Shown piece after piece: positions 36,217-45,695 of a DNA stretch of 64,000 nt. Position 1 is the stretch's first letter; every line of letters begins with the position of its first letter. This stretch comes from Dyella subtropica. Its GTDB lineage: Bacteria; Pseudomonadota; Gammaproteobacteria; Xanthomonadales; Rhodanobacteraceae. The notes under the pieces are model-generated. The model saw only the letters and a program-made list of their open reading frames with translations. It ran no database searches and was not told the origin of the DNA. Position numbers and translations under genes: made by a program. The stretch lies in assembly GCF_026283965.1 (NCBI RefSeq), contig NZ_JAPDPD010000006.1, positions 1-64,000 on the forward strand. Reading direction: 5' to 3'.

Positions 36217-37401
36217 CTACTGGTTGGCCGCGATGATCTTGTCGACCAGGGCATCCGCGCTGACCAGCTCGCGGGCGAATACATCGGTCTGGTAACCGTG
36301 CCCGGGCGAGCCAGGGGTGACTAATCGGCTTCCATCGCGCTTCCCGGTATCGACGTTGACCTTCATCGACAGGCCGAGCTGTAGCGGGTGCTGGGCGACT
36401 TGGCGCGGATCGAGCGCGATGCGGATCGGCACGCGTTGCACGATCTTGATCCAGTTGCCCGTTGCGTTCTGCGCAGGGAGCAGGGAGAAGGCGCTGCCGG
36501 TGCCGGCGTCCTGGCCCATCACGGTGCCTTGGTAGACGACGTCGCCGCCGTAGACGTCGGCGACCAGCGTGACGGGTTGGCCGATACGGATATGCCGCAG
36601 CTGGGATTCCTTGAAGTTGGCATTGACCCACAGATGATCCAGCGGCACGACCGACATCAGCGACATACCCGGATTGATCTTTTGGCCCACCTGCACGCTG
36701 CGCTTGGTCACCACGCCCGTCACCGGCGCAGGGACGGCCGTACGGTAGGCGGCGACATAAGCGTCCCGTACCTGCGACGCCGCAGCGAGCACATCGGGGT
36801 GGGAGGCGATCGAGGTCCGGTCGATCAGGGCCTGGCTGCCGGCTAACTGCTGGCTGGCAACGCCTAGTCCCGCGGTGGCCGCGCGAACCGCTTCCTCGGC
36901 GTGCTTGACCTCTTCGCCGGAGATGGCGCCGCTGGCCACGAGTTCCTGCCGGCGGATCAGGTCCGCCTTGGCTTTGGCGAGCTCGACCTCGCGCAGCTCC
37001 AGGTTGGCGCGCGTCTGTCCCGCCGTAGCGTATTGAGCGCGCACCTGTCGCACGGTTCGAGCGAGCTGGGCTTCGGCCCTGGACAGGGCGAGTTCGGCGT
37101 CGACATCGTCCAGCTTGACCAGGATCGTCCCGGCATGGACGAAGTCGGTGTTGTCCGCGCCGATGGCCGTCACGACGCCATTGACCTGGGACGTCACCGA
37201 GACCACGTTGCCGTCCACGTAGGCATCCTCGGTGGATTCCCGATACTGTCCCGCGGTTGCCCAGTAGATGGCAGCGCCGATAACGCCCAGAGCCAGCACA
37301 GCGGCACCCGCGGCTTGCTGCCAGCGCGAGCCGCGGATTGGGTTGGGGGCAATGGGACTCGGGCTTTCGCTGGCCGGTGCTTTGGCTACTACAGCATTCA
37401 T
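36217..37401 (-). CDS. HlyD/EmrA-type membrane fusion protein
   Basis: This 394-residue protein has one N-terminal membrane helix (AAGAAVLALGVIGAAIYWAT). A lipoyl-like half follows (DAYVDGNVVSVTSQVNGVVTAIGADNTDFVHAGTILVKLD in part), then a coiled-coil hairpin (about 100-200) and a beta-barrel domain (VTGVVTKRSVQVGQKINPGMSLMSVVP). It links the MFS pump to the outer-membrane channel. The start at 37401 follows GGAG and overlaps the upstream stop by 4 bases (37398-37401). It ends just before the MFS gene. Confidence 0.92.
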   Translation of the reverse strand: MNAVVAKAPASESPSPIAPNPIRGSRWQQAAGAAVLALGVIGAAIYWATAGQYRESTEDAYVDGNVVSVTSQVNGVVTAIGADNTDFVHAGTILVKLDDVDAELALSRAEAQLARTVRQVRAQYATAGQTRANLELREVELAKAKADLIRRQELVASGAISGEEVKHAEEAVRAATAGLGVASQQLAGSQALIDRTSIASHPDVLAAASQVRDAYVAAYRTAVPAPVTGVVTKRSVQVGQKINPGMSLMSVVPLDHLWVNANFKESQLRHIRIGQPVTLVADVYGGDVVYQGTVMGQDAGTGSAFSLLPAQNATGNWIKIVQRVPIRIALDPRQVAQHPLQLGLSMKVNVDTGKRDGSRLVTPGSPGHGYQTDVFARELVSADALVDKIIAANQ

Positions 37402-38906
37402 GACTTGGCTCCGTCGGATGTCAGGATGGGTTGACGCTGCCTGGATCCGGCACGCCATGGTGCATACCCGCCGCCAAGCGCTCGTATGAGGTTCAGTCGC
37501 AGTTCGCGCTGACGTGTCTGCGACTCGATGGCCAGCCGCTTCTGCGCGAGCACCTGGCTTTCGGCCGAGAGCACTTGCAGATAGTTCGCGAGCCCGCTGC
37601 GATAGCGATTCGTGGCAAGGTCGTAGGCGTGCTGGGTCAGGCGGAGCGCGTCATCCTGTTCCTGGATTTCCTGCTCCAGCCAATGCAGCGATACCAGCTG
37701 ATCGACCACGTCGTGGATGGCGGCGATGACGGTGGCGTTGTATTTCTCCACGGCCGCGTCGTATTCGGCTTGATGCGCACCCAAGTTGCTGCGCAGGCGA
37801 CCGCCCTCAAAAATAGGCAGCGAAATGGCCGGGCCGATGCCCAATACTCGACTGCCGCCGGACAGGAACTCACTGAGCCCAAGGCTCTGCGATCCGACGA
37901 ACGCGTTGAGGCTGACATTGGGATAGAACTGCGCCTTGGCGACCGTGATGTCCTGCCGGGCCGCTTCCACTCGCCAGCGTTCGGCGACGACATCTGGTCG
38001 GCGTCCGATCAGCTCGGCGGGCAGGTTGGTCGGCAAGGCGACCGGGCCTACCTGCGCCAGGTGCGGCCGCTGAATGGTCAATCCTGCGTCCGGCGCTTTT
38101 CCTTCCAGCGATGCGATCTGGTTATTGATCAGGGCGATCGACTCGTGGATCGATGCGATGCGCTCGCGTATCTCGGGCAACGCAGCTTCAGCCTGGGTCA
38201 GCTCCAGTTGGGAATCGATTTGCGCGGCCACGCGCTGGCGGGTCAGCTCCAGCGTTTTTTCGCGCTGCGCCAAGGTGTCTTGCGCGAGATCCAGCTGCGC
38301 GTACGCCAGATCCAGCCGCAGGTAGGTTCTGGCCAGCGTGGTCGTGAGAATCAGGCGTGCTGCCTGAAGGTCGACCTCGGTAGCGCTGGCCCGATCGAGC
38401 GCGGCATCGACCGCCGCGTGATTCTTGCCCCAGAAGTCGAGTTCGTAGTTCACGCCCAGCGAAGCGTCGTTGACCGAATCCCAGGTGCCGGCGATGGGCC
38501 TGGGCACCAGCGCGTGTTCGCCAAAGCGCTGCCGAGTGCTCTTCAGGCTGCCGTTGATCTGGGGGTAGAGCGTCGACTTGACGATGCCGGCTACGGCTTC
38601 GGCCTCTCGCACTCTGGCCTCGGCGATACGCAGGCTGGGTTGTCCGCGCAAGGCCTCGCTCATCAGCCGGTCGAGCTGGTCGTCGCCAACGTCCGCCCAC
38701 CACGCATCCCTCGGCCAGGTCGCCGCCGAAAGCGTGGTGGAGGACAGGCTTTCGGCGACAACCAGTTGATCGGCGTCGATCGGTTTCGCGCGGGTAGGTT
38801 GGCCGCCCGAACTGGCGCAAGCCGCCAGCGTAGTGATGATGAGCGCCGACAGCGCACGCCGGCTGAATCGCGCGGCGGAGGGCGGGTGTTGAACAGGATG
38901 GAACAT
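37398..38906 (-). CDS. NodT-family outer-membrane efflux lipoprotein
   Basis: This 502-residue protein has a lipoprotein signal (LSALIITTLAACAS; lipobox LAAC). Two OEP repeats follow (DDQLDRLMSEALRGQPSLRIAEARVREAEA, and later RRPDVVAERWRVEAARQDITVAKAQFYP), the TolC/OprM fold. NYELDFWGK and ISLPIFEGGRLRSNL are typical signatures. It forms the outer-membrane channel of the tripartite pump and is the first gene of the operon. The start at 38906 is chosen from the lipoprotein signal and an AAGGG upstream; the longer frame to 39149 lacks homology. Confidence 0.92.
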   Translation of the reverse strand: MFHPVQHPPSAARFSRRALSALIITTLAACASSGGQPTRAKPIDADQLVVAESLSSTTLSAATWPRDAWWADVGDDQLDRLMSEALRGQPSLRIAEARVREAEAVAGIVKSTLYPQINGSLKSTRQRFGEHALVPRPIAGTWDSVNDASLGVNYELDFWGKNHAAVDAALDRASATEVDLQAARLILTTTLARTYLRLDLAYAQLDLAQDTLAQREKTLELTRQRVAAQIDSQLELTQAEAALPEIRERIASIHESIALINNQIASLEGKAPDAGLTIQRPHLAQVGPVALPTNLPAELIGRRPDVVAERWRVEAARQDITVAKAQFYPNVSLNAFVGSQSLGLSEFLSGGSRVLGIGPAISLPIFEGGRLRSNLGAHQAEYDAAVEKYNATVIAAIHDVVDQLVSLHWLEQEIQEQDDALRLTQHAYDLATNRYRSGLANYLQVLSAESQVLAQKRLAIESQTRQRELRLNLIRALGGGYAPWRAGSRQRQPILTSDGAKS

Positions 38907-39285
38907 CGTGGCGACCCTTAGGCTTGCGTGGACATAACGACTGGATACCAAGGGCGTCGCTCCCCTAGTGACTGACGACTTTCGGCAAGAGCGCGCCTTG
39001 CATGGACACGGCCGGCAGCGGGAGCTTGATCGGTTCGCTTCCCCGCGATGGCCCACACGAGCCGTTGGGCCGGCTTGATTGCGCCGGCATGCTTCGAGAC
39101 CAGATGATGGGCATGCGGCGGCTCGTACCAGCTTTCGCCTTGCGTACAAAACACCATCCCGCCGAGGAGACCGCAGTGCAGCGTCCGACTCGCGTTGGTC
39201 GGTTGTATTGACGCAGCCCTGTCTTTAACCCGGAGATGCCCCTCTCCGGATGAAAGACAGGAGCATGCAGAACATCACGCGGGCG
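38907..39285. other. 379-bp gap between efflux and PHB operons
   Basis: It contains the efflux-operon promoter and the tail of the PHB transcript. The only structure I see is the hairpin at 39218-39261. No regulator gene for the pump is present. Confidence 0.4.
39218..39261 (-). terminator. Two-part hairpin downstream of phaB
   Basis: An outer 9-bp stem (39218-39226 with 39253-39261) encloses an inner CCGGAG/CTCCGG stem (39230-39235 with 39244-39249). It lies 25 bases past the phaB stop and probably ends the five-gene transcript. There is no strong U tract. Confidence 0.5.
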
Positions 39286-40029
39286 TCATTGCATATGTTG
39301 GCCACCGTTGATCGCAATATTCGCCCCCGTGATGAAAGTGGCCTCATCCCGGCATAAATAAGCGATCAGTCCCGCAACCTCTTCTGGCTTACCCAGCCGA
39401 CCCATCGGGATTTGCGGCAGGATCTTCGTCGCCAATAGATCAGGCGGAATCGTCGCGACCATCTTGGTGTCCAGGTAGCCAGGCGAAACGGTATTGACCG
39501 TCACGCCCTTCCTGGCGACCTCAAGCGCCAGTGCTTTCGTGAAGCCATGCATGCCGGCTTTAGCGGCGGCGTAGTTGGCTTGCCCGAATGCGCCCTTCGA
39601 GCCGTTGACCGAAGAGATGTTGATAATTCGCCCCCACCCGCGCGCGACCATGGCATCGCAAACCGGCTTGGTCATATGGAAGACCGAGTCAAGATTGGTG
39701 CTCAATACGGCATCCCATTCCGCCTTGCTCATTTTTCCGAAAGCCGCATCACGCGTAATGCCGGCGTTGTTTACCAGGATATCGACGGAGCCCATGTCCA
39801 TCTGAATGCGCGCGATACATTCCTGACAGCTTTCGTAGTCGGTCACATCGACGCCATAGGCAACAAAGTTCCGGCCGTGAACTTTCATTGCCTCTAGCCA
39901 GTCGCTTGCACCTGTGTTGGACGGCGAATGGGCAACAGCCACCGTGTGACCTTCATCATGAAGCTTGATGCTGATCGCCTCGCCCAGCCCGCCCATGCCC
40001 CCAGTGATCAAAGCAACCCTCTTGGTCAT
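39286..40029 (-). CDS. phaB: Acetoacetyl-CoA reductase
   Basis: This 247-residue SDR oxidoreductase converts acetoacetyl-CoA to (R)-3-hydroxybutyryl-CoA with NADPH for polyhydroxybutyrate synthesis. It has TGGMGGLG (nucleotide binding), NNAGITRD, the catalytic INISSVNG serine and YAAAKAG (Tyr, Lys). The sequence after it, GVTVNTVSPGYLDTKMV, matches PhaB closely. A GTG one codon upstream of the ATG at 40029 is an alternative start. It is the last gene of the cluster. No PHB synthase gene is in the window, so phaC must lie elsewhere if the pathway is complete. Confidence 0.92.
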   Translation of the reverse strand: MTKRVALITGGMGGLGEAISIKLHDEGHTVAVAHSPSNTGASDWLEAMKVHGRNFVAYGVDVTDYESCQECIARIQMDMGSVDILVNNAGITRDAAFGKMSKAEWDAVLSTNLDSVFHMTKPVCDAMVARGWGRIINISSVNGSKGAFGQANYAAAKAGMHGFTKALALEVARKGVTVNTVSPGYLDTKMVATIPPDLLATKILPQIPMGRLGKPEEVAGLIAYLCRDEATFITGANIAINGGQHMQ

Positions 40030-40056
40030 CACTTCGTCTTTCTCTCGTTCTTGAAC

Positions 40057-40578
40057 TCACTGCGCCCGAGGGCGAGCGGAGGCGTGTGCATCCTCAGTCT
40101 CCGAAGCGTGCGCAGCCGGTTGCGTGAACATGTGTCGCCAGTTAGCGCTGAGCGGCTCCCAAGTCAGGCTCGCCGCATCGACCCATGGCCTATAGGCGTG
40201 CGCGACCCACGGGTGATCGGCGAGACTGTTCATCGAATCCGCACAACTGGCCTGCCACTCGCGTGCAGCGAGGCGCAAATCATCGACAGCCGTGGATTGA
40301 CTGTTTTGCATCTCGGCTACAACGGCCTGCCAGAAATGGGTGAACTGAGCGATCGGTTCGTGCATCAGTTCGGCTTGTAGCGGCATCAGCGCCGACAGAT
40401 TCCGGTTGGCAGCGAGCGTCGCGGCAGCCTTCCGAGTCGATGCCGTGTAGTCCTTAGCCGCTTTCATGGCAAGCGCTTGGGTTCGATCCAGCTTCTCCAA
40501 CCACAGGTTGGCGATGCTAACGCCGAGATTGACGTTGACTGGATAGATGCCGAACAGGGCATTTGGGTCATACAACAT
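40057..40578 (-). CDS. Phasin-like granule-associated protein
   Basis: This 173-residue helical protein has a hydrophobic-amphipathic N-terminus (VNLGVSIANLWLEKLDRTQALAMKAAKDYTA in part) and the QAELMHEPIAQFTHFWQAVVAEMQNS region typical of phasins that coat PHB granules. The charged, disordered tail (HASETEDAHASARPRAQ) is also usual. It lies between the patatin gene and phaB on the same strand, which strongly supports a PHB role. AAGGA precedes the ATG. Confidence 0.75.
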   Translation of the reverse strand: MLYDPNALFGIYPVNVNLGVSIANLWLEKLDRTQALAMKAAKDYTASTRKAAATLAANRNLSALMPLQAELMHEPIAQFTHFWQAVVAEMQNSQSTAVDDLRLAAREWQASCADSMNSLADHPWVAHAYRPWVDAASLTWEPLSANWRHMFTQPAAHASETEDAHASARPRAQ

Positions 40579-40666
40579 AGCGGGTCCTTATCCTTATAGT
40601 TGTCCACCGGCCGCGAGGGCAGCCATGGAGTGCGGCATGGTGAAGTCGAAACATCGACCCGGCTTG

Positions 40667-41914
40667 TTACGTGGAACTATCTAACTTCGCCTTCGGTTTG
40701 ACGCGGTGAACGTCATGCGTGACGAAGCCGGCGTCGTTGTCCGGCAGCTCCAGCCACGATCCGTTGGCGAGCGTGCGTCGGATATCATTCAATCCCGCCG
40801 CCCAGTGGCTGTTCATCGTTGATGAGCCGAACTGATAATCCTTGTAGTCTTGCTCGAACGTTTGCTGCTGATAGATCAGGTGCTGCACGTTGTACCGTTT
40901 CCCGCACGAGAGTTCGTCTGCGAGACTGAACAATGGATCATCCTTGCGCATCGCCTCCGGCACCCTTTCGAGCACCCTGCGCAACACGTTCCGATAGCGC
41001 TGCTCGCCTTGCAGCGCATCGGTGACAAAGCGTGTGCGGCTGGAATACTGGATGTCCTTGGTGCGTTGGGCGACATTCGCCAAGTTGTCCGGCATCGGCC
41101 CGTGCGCGCTCCACAGGTCGATTTGGAATGCCAGCGTGTCGCGGCGCGGCGAAGCGCGCAGCACTTCCTGTAACGGCGTGTTCGATACGATACCGCCGTC
41201 CCAAAAGAACTCGCCATCGATCTCGACCGGCGCGAAAGCGGGCGGCAATGCGCCAGAGGCCATGAAGTGCTCTGCACGCAGCGTGGTGCGGTTGGTATCG
41301 AAATACGAGAAGTTGCCGGTTGCAACATTCACCGCGCCCACCGACACGCGTGTTTCGCCCGCGTTGATTCGGTCGAAATCGCAAAACCGTTCCAGCGTGG
41401 CCTTAAGTGGCGACATGTCATACCAGCTCTTCGCGCCAGATGCGCCCGCGAGCCACGGCACCGGGATGGGAAAGCGCGGATGAAAGAAGCCGAATTGTCC
41501 CTGCATAGCAGCGCTGGCGGCCTGGAAAAACGAAAGTGCCGTGCGCGTGACCTCGGAGCCGTTGAACAGCGCATGCTCAAAGGCACGCGGCAGCGTTGGC
41601 GTGATCGCGGGCGCGCAGATGGCGTTCCAGAACTGGCGCAATCGCTCGACGCGTACCTCAGGTGCATTGCCGGCGATGACCGCCGCATTGAGGGCGCCGA
41701 TCGAAATGCCGGCGATCCAATCGAGGGATATATCCGCTTCGTGCAGCCCCTCGTAAACACCCGCTTGATAAGCGCCCAGTGCACCTCCGCCCTGCAACAC
41801 GAGTGCAATCGTTTCGTAGGGCGGCATCCGCATCCGCTCTTCGCCAGACAGCGTCGTCGGTCCGCCGCTGGTCGGGCCATCCGTCGGACGACGGACCTTC
41901 GTGCGAGGCTTCAT
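40667..41914 (-). CDS. Patatin-like phospholipase, DUF3734
   Basis: This 415-residue protein has the patatin catalytic dyad set: [16 protein letters not shown] (oxyanion loop), GISIGA (nucleophile Ser) and WDGGIVSN (catalytic Asp). The C-terminal extension is the DUF3734 domain. Such proteins are often found in PHB clusters and have been proposed as lipases or intracellular depolymerase-like enzymes. There is no signal peptide. The ATG at 41914 overlaps the dehydrogenase stop by 4 bases, showing coupling; the longer upstream frame is not used. Confidence 0.88.
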   Translation of the reverse strand: MKPRTKVRRPTDGPTSGGPTTLSGEERMRMPPYETIALVLQGGGALGAYQAGVYEGLHEADISLDWIAGISIGALNAAVIAGNAPEVRVERLRQFWNAICAPAITPTLPRAFEHALFNGSEVTRTALSFFQAASAAMQGQFGFFHPRFPIPVPWLAGASGAKSWYDMSPLKATLERFCDFDRINAGETRVSVGAVNVATGNFSYFDTNRTTLRAEHFMASGALPPAFAPVEIDGEFFWDGGIVSNTPLQEVLRASPRRDTLAFQIDLWSAHGPMPDNLANVAQRTKDIQYSSRTRFVTDALQGEQRYRNVLRRVLERVPEAMRKDDPLFSLADELSCGKRYNVQHLIYQQQTFEQDYKDYQFGSSTMNSHWAAGLNDIRRTLANGSWLELPDNDAGFVTHDVHRVKPKAKLDSST

Positions 41915-42696
41915 TGCATATACCAGCCGTGGCTGACAATGAACGACTGGCCGGTTAGCGCGGCCGTCGGGAAGGTGCACAGGAACAGCACCGTCTGCGC
42001 AACGTCGTCGACCGTGGTAAATGTGCCATCCACGGTACGACCCAGCATCACGCGGTTGACCACTTCCTCTTCGCTGATGCCGAGCTTGGCGGCCTGCTGC
42101 GGAATCTGCTGGTCAATGAGCGGCGTACGCACGAAGCCCGGACAGACCACATGTGATCTTACGTTCTTCTGCGCGCCTTCCTTGGCCAGCACGCGCGCGA
42201 GGCCGAGCAGCGCATGCTTCGCGGCGACGTAGGCGCATTTGAGCAGCGATGCCTCATGCGAATGGACGGATCCCATATAGATCACCACTCCGCCGCGGTC
42301 GTCCTTGTACATGTGCTTCAAGGCCGCCTTGGTCGTCAGGAATGCACCGTCTACATGAATCGCCTGCATCTTCTTCCAGTCGGAGAACGCATAGGTTTCG
42401 ATCGGACTGACGATCTGGATGCCGGCATTCGACACCAGGATATCGATCGGGCCGAATTCGGCGGCCACTTTGTCGATGCCCTGATTGACCGCCTCTTCGC
42501 TGGTGACGTCCATGGCTACACCCATGGCCTTGCCACCCAACTTCTCGATTTGATCGGCGACGGCTTGCGCCCCCGCGAAATTCAAGTCGGCAATGCCAAC
42601 GGCGGCGCCTTGCGCTGCCAACGTCATCGCGATTTCCTTGCCAATGCCGCTTGCGGCCCCGGTCACAACGGCCGTCTTGCCAATCAGTGTTGTCAT
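41911..42696 (-). CDS. bdhA: 3-Hydroxybutyrate dehydrogenase
   Basis: This 261-residue SDR enzyme is the usual length for BdhA, which interconverts (R)-3-hydroxybutyrate and acetoacetate with NAD. It shows [32 protein letters not shown] and the catalytic YVAAKHA. The sequences [19 protein letters not shown] and [17 protein letters not shown] are highly characteristic. Placed between acetoacetate decarboxylase and patatin, it would feed acetoacetate from PHB breakdown. The start at 42696 is supported by homology; the longer frame to 42882 is spurious. Confidence 0.93.
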   Translation of the reverse strand: MTTLIGKTAVVTGAASGIGKEIAMTLAAQGAAVGIADLNFAGAQAVADQIEKLGGKAMGVAMDVTSEEAVNQGIDKVAAEFGPIDILVSNAGIQIVSPIETYAFSDWKKMQAIHVDGAFLTTKAALKHMYKDDRGGVVIYMGSVHSHEASLLKCAYVAAKHALLGLARVLAKEGAQKNVRSHVVCPGFVRTPLIDQQIPQQAAKLGISEEEVVNRVMLGRTVDGTFTTVDDVAQTVLFLCTFPTAALTGQSFIVSHGWYMQ

Positions 42697-42725
42697 GCTT
42701 CGGTTATCCGAGAAAGAGAATGGGC

Positions 42726-43472
42726 TCAACGGTGGCTTGCAAGGTAGTCGTGGACGACCTCGCCAAGCCCCAGGGTGAGATTTGCGATCAAGTGGCGCGT
42801 CTCGACGATCTCGAGCACCGGAAGGTCGGCGACCGGCGCGAGCGCATGCGGCGACAGTTGGAGCGAGGACGGTCCCGTCCATGCGCCTTTCATGACGATA
42901 TCCTGCAAGTGATAGCGCACGAGTTCGCAGACACGTGGCGAGCCATCCACATGGGGAACGATCTTCAATAGATAGTTGGGGCCGGCAAGCCGCCGCGTTT
43001 GTTCTGCAACGTCCAGTTCGCGGTGCTTGTAGCCCATGGTGGCCGTGGCGACGCGCACGGGGCCGTAATCGAGCGTGCCGACCAAGGTATCGGTGTGGAC
43101 TTCGAGCGTCGGCTTTGCCAGCTTCTTTGGAAAGCCCCAGAGCTCCCGTCCACCGGCGATGGGCGGATGGTCGTCGAGATACATGGCCAGCGTGTAGCTA
43201 CCCGGCTGTCCGTTGAAGGTGACCGGTATGACCTGACCGCTTTCCGTGTAGTCGCCGAAGCCGGTGGAATCCGGCATGCGAATGAATTCGTAGTGGACCA
43301 GTGGTTCGGTGATCGCTAGCGGCTCCGGAACAAGCTCGCGCAAGCGATCGAGATCAGTTCGGTAGGTGATGATGAGAAATTCGCGATCGTAGAATTTGTA
43401 CGGTCCCATGGGAAAGGCGGGACTCGTCATTGGCATGGCGAAGGCTTTCAGTCGTACACGTTCTGCGCTCAT
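42726..43472 (-). CDS. adc: Acetoacetate decarboxylase
   Basis: This 248-residue enzyme converts acetoacetate to acetone and CO2. The Schiff-base lysine sits in [10 protein letters not shown] (Lys116). [42 protein letters not shown] in part, and the C-terminal [17 protein letters not shown] are family-typical. It is the first gene of the ketone-body/PHB operon, 29 bases before bdhA, and is transcribed divergently from the LysR gene at 43631. Confidence 0.93.
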   Translation of the reverse strand: MSAERVRLKAFAMPMTSPAFPMGPYKFYDREFLIITYRTDLDRLRELVPEPLAITEPLVHYEFIRMPDSTGFGDYTESGQVIPVTFNGQPGSYTLAMYLDDHPPIAGGRELWGFPKKLAKPTLEVHTDTLVGTLDYGPVRVATATMGYKHRELDVAEQTRRLAGPNYLLKIVPHVDGSPRVCELVRYHLQDIVMKGAWTGPSSLQLSPHALAPVADLPVLEIVETRHLIANLTLGLGEVVHDYLASHR

Positions 43473-43630
43473 CTAAGCTCCGGTGAAATGTTTCCGTGTA
43501 AGCTCGCGTTTCCTGTCCCCGTCCTAGCTGCGCCACGATCAGGGCCTCAACAGAGCGCCACATTCTAGGTATCGCAATCACGCTCAACTACGCAGTGAAG
43601 CGATGAAACAGTTGTGAATCGAAGGAACAA

Positions 43631-44593
43631 ATGAAAACTAGCAACAGCGGTTCGATCGATCTGCTCAAAGCTGTGAAGATGTTCACTGCAACCTACGAAT
43701 CAGCGAGCTTTTCGGCGGCAGGCCGACAGCTTGGTCTGACCCCGGGTGCGATCAGCAAACAAATCGGCATGCTTGAGTCGCTGCTTGGCTGCCGGCTCTT
43801 TCAGCGCACGACGCGCAATCTGTCTATCACCGAGGAAGGGCGGCGGCTGTATGCGCTGGTCCAGCAACCCGCACAGCAAATCGAGGACGCGATTGAAGCG
43901 CTATCGTCCGCCGAGACCCGCGCGAGTGGCGTTGTTAAGGTCTCGCTGCCGATCGCGTTCACACGCGTCACCTTGCTGCCCGTGTTACGCAAGTTTCGGG
44001 AACAGTTCGGCCTTGTCACGCTCGATTTGCGTTTCGAAAACCGTCATGTCGACCTGATTTCAGAGGGGTATGACTGCGCCATCGGCAGCTTGCCGGACAT
44101 CGATTCCAATGTCGTTGCCCGCAACCTCTCACCGTCGCTGCAAGTGGTGTGCGCGGCGCCTTCCTATCTGGAGCGGCACGGCGAGCCGCGCTCCATCGAA
44201 GAGCTGGAGCGACACGAACTCATAGCGTTTCGCTCGCCGAGTTCGGGAAGAATTCAGGCATGGAAACTTCAAGGGAAAGATAAGGAAGTCGCCATCCAGC
44301 CTCACTCACGGCTCATCGCAACCGATACCGAAGCGTTGGCGGAACTAGCCGTTGCGGGGTGTGGCATCGTACTGCTGGGCGCCCATCATGCGTTCCCGCT
44401 CATTGACGCAGGCAGGCTTAAGCACGTGCTGGAGGGCTTTGTTGAACGGCGGGCTGATATCTGCATTTACTATCCGACACGAAAGCATCTGCCGCCGCGT
44501 GTCGCAGCGTTTGTGGAGTTTGTGATCGGAGAGGTTCGGCAAAGCGAGGTCGTCAAGCGTTCCGAACGACTACTTAGCCAGCAGATGGGTTGA
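43631..44593 (+). CDS. LysR-family regulator, likely of the adc operon
   Basis: This 320-residue regulator has an N-terminal winged helix-turn-helix (about 14-72: KMFTATYESASFSAAGRQLG, then TPGAISKQIGMLESLLGCRLF in part) and a CrgA-like effector domain. It is divergent from adc across 158 bases, the classic LysR arrangement, so it probably controls the acetoacetate/PHB operon and itself, perhaps in response to acetoacetate or 3-hydroxybutyrate. The effector is inference. Confidence 0.9.
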   Translation: MKTSNSGSIDLLKAVKMFTATYESASFSAAGRQLGLTPGAISKQIGMLESLLGCRLFQRTTRNLSITEEGRRLYALVQQPAQQIEDAIEALSSAETRASGVVKVSLPIAFTRVTLLPVLRKFREQFGLVTLDLRFENRHVDLISEGYDCAIGSLPDIDSNVVARNLSPSLQVVCAAPSYLERHGEPRSIEELERHELIAFRSPSSGRIQAWKLQGKDKEVAIQPHSRLIATDTEALAELAVAGCGIVLLGAHHAFPLIDAGRLKHVLEGFVERRADICIYYPTRKHLPPRVAAFVEFVIGEVRQSEVVKRSERLLSQQMG

Positions 44594-44619
44594 ATATCGG
44601 GTCGCTCTTCTATCCAAGC

Positions 44620-44645
44620 GCTGCGTGGCAGTCGCGCCACGCAGC
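44620..44645. terminator. Bidirectional terminator hairpin
   Basis: A perfect 10-bp GC-rich stem (44620-44629 with 44636-44645, loop AGTCGC) lies between the convergent LysR and reductase-like genes. It is followed by CTGTTTG. Confidence 0.6.
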
Positions 44646-44655
44646 CTGTTTGCGA

Positions 44656-45285
44656 TCAGTGGCGCAAGAGTTGCGCGCTGATGTTTACCCCCATGCCCTG
44701 TCGATAGGCGAGTTGCACCATCAGCATGCCCAAGGGCTCCAGGAAGCGCGCACTGGTTAGTGGGCCGGCATCGACGGGGTCAAGTCCCAGTTCGCCGATG
44801 AGCGTTGCCACCATGCGCTTGGCATCGACATCGTCGCCGCAATAGAACTGCGTGGGCCGCTGCCCACCGGACTGCAATTTACCGGACTGCAACTGCTGAG
44901 CGAACGGGAACAACACTTCGACCACTTTGGCGGTCGGCGCGAGCCGCGCGACTTCTTCCGCGGCGGAGGTGTTAGTGCCCAGCGAAAGACCGCTCAAATC
45001 CGCGTTCAAAGGATTGTTGCAACTGATGAGGATTTTACCGGCGAGCGCGGGAGCAGCATCCTTGAGTGCGATGTCGATCGCGGCCCAGGGCACGGCGACT
45101 AGCACCACATCGCCAAACTGAGCTGCATCGATCGCCGTGCCAGTGCGTCCGCCGGCTGAAGCCGCCGCTTCATCGAGCGCCTTGGGGTCCTGCGTAAAGC
45201 TGAACATGACTTGGTGGCCTGTGCTCGACCAGAGTTTGCCGAGACAGCCACCCATATTGCCCGAACCGATAATGCCGATCTTCAT
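44656..45285 (-). CDS. NADPH-dependent F420 reductase-like protein
   Basis: This 209-residue protein has an N-terminal Rossmann domain (MKIGIIGSGNMGGCLGKLW) and the VVLVAVPWAAIDIAL strand typical of F420-dependent NADP oxidoreductase-like proteins. The conserved CNNPL motif and KVVEVLFPFAQQ follow. Most bacteria carrying such genes lack F420, so a plain NADP-dependent role is more likely. It is monocistronic, with a terminator 11 bases downstream. Confidence 0.85.
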   Translation of the reverse strand: MKIGIIGSGNMGGCLGKLWSSTGHQVMFSFTQDPKALDEAAASAGGRTGTAIDAAQFGDVVLVAVPWAAIDIALKDAAPALAGKILISCNNPLNADLSGLSLGTNTSAAEEVARLAPTAKVVEVLFPFAQQLQSGKLQSGGQRPTQFYCGDDVDAKRMVATLIGELGLDPVDAGPLTSARFLEPLGMLMVQLAYRQGMGVNISAQLLRH

Positions 45286-45695
45286 GCAGGCTTCTTATTC
45301 CGTGGGAGATACGATCTGAGAGCGCGATTCACCGGCCGTGCCGAGGTTTCAGCACTGCCTTGGTCTGGATAGCTTAATGCGCTACGCACTGCATCGGCTT
45401 TAACTGCTTGGCACAACAGTTTCTACCTGAAGCGTCTCCGAGGTTGAGTGCCACGGGCTTTAGCATTCCCTCCCAAAGTCATGGAGATTGGACGTGAAGA
45501 AGCGATGCGAGATGGCGGCTGTTCAAGTGTCGTCACGAGATGGGTGACATCGGGGTAGCGCGCGCCCAAGGATGCCCGATGCATCGATCCGCGAAGTGTA
45601 GGCAGTCGCGTGCTTTGAATGTAGCCATGATTATTCTTCGCCTTTGATGGATCGTCGCTTATCGACAGACTGGATAGGAGCCGCGAAGGGGGCAC
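45286..45695. other. 410-bp region without a recognisable gene
   Basis: It contains the promoter of the reductase-like gene and the tail of the small gene at 45696. Short open frames exist (for example 45423-45695, minus) but have no ribosome-binding site or recognisable product. No repeats or hairpins stand out. Confidence 0.4.

Noticed and set aside
37431-38921. 496-codon plus-strand frame opposite the efflux lipoprotein gene
   Set aside because: The minus-strand frame is a clear NodT-family protein, so this is an antisense shadow.
44656-45285. True F420-dependent enzyme
   Set aside because: Sequence resembles the family, but nothing in the window points to F420 synthesis, which is rare in this group.
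45423-45695. 90-codon minus-strand frame
   Set aside because: No ribosome-binding site, no recognisable domain, Arg/Ser-rich composition.
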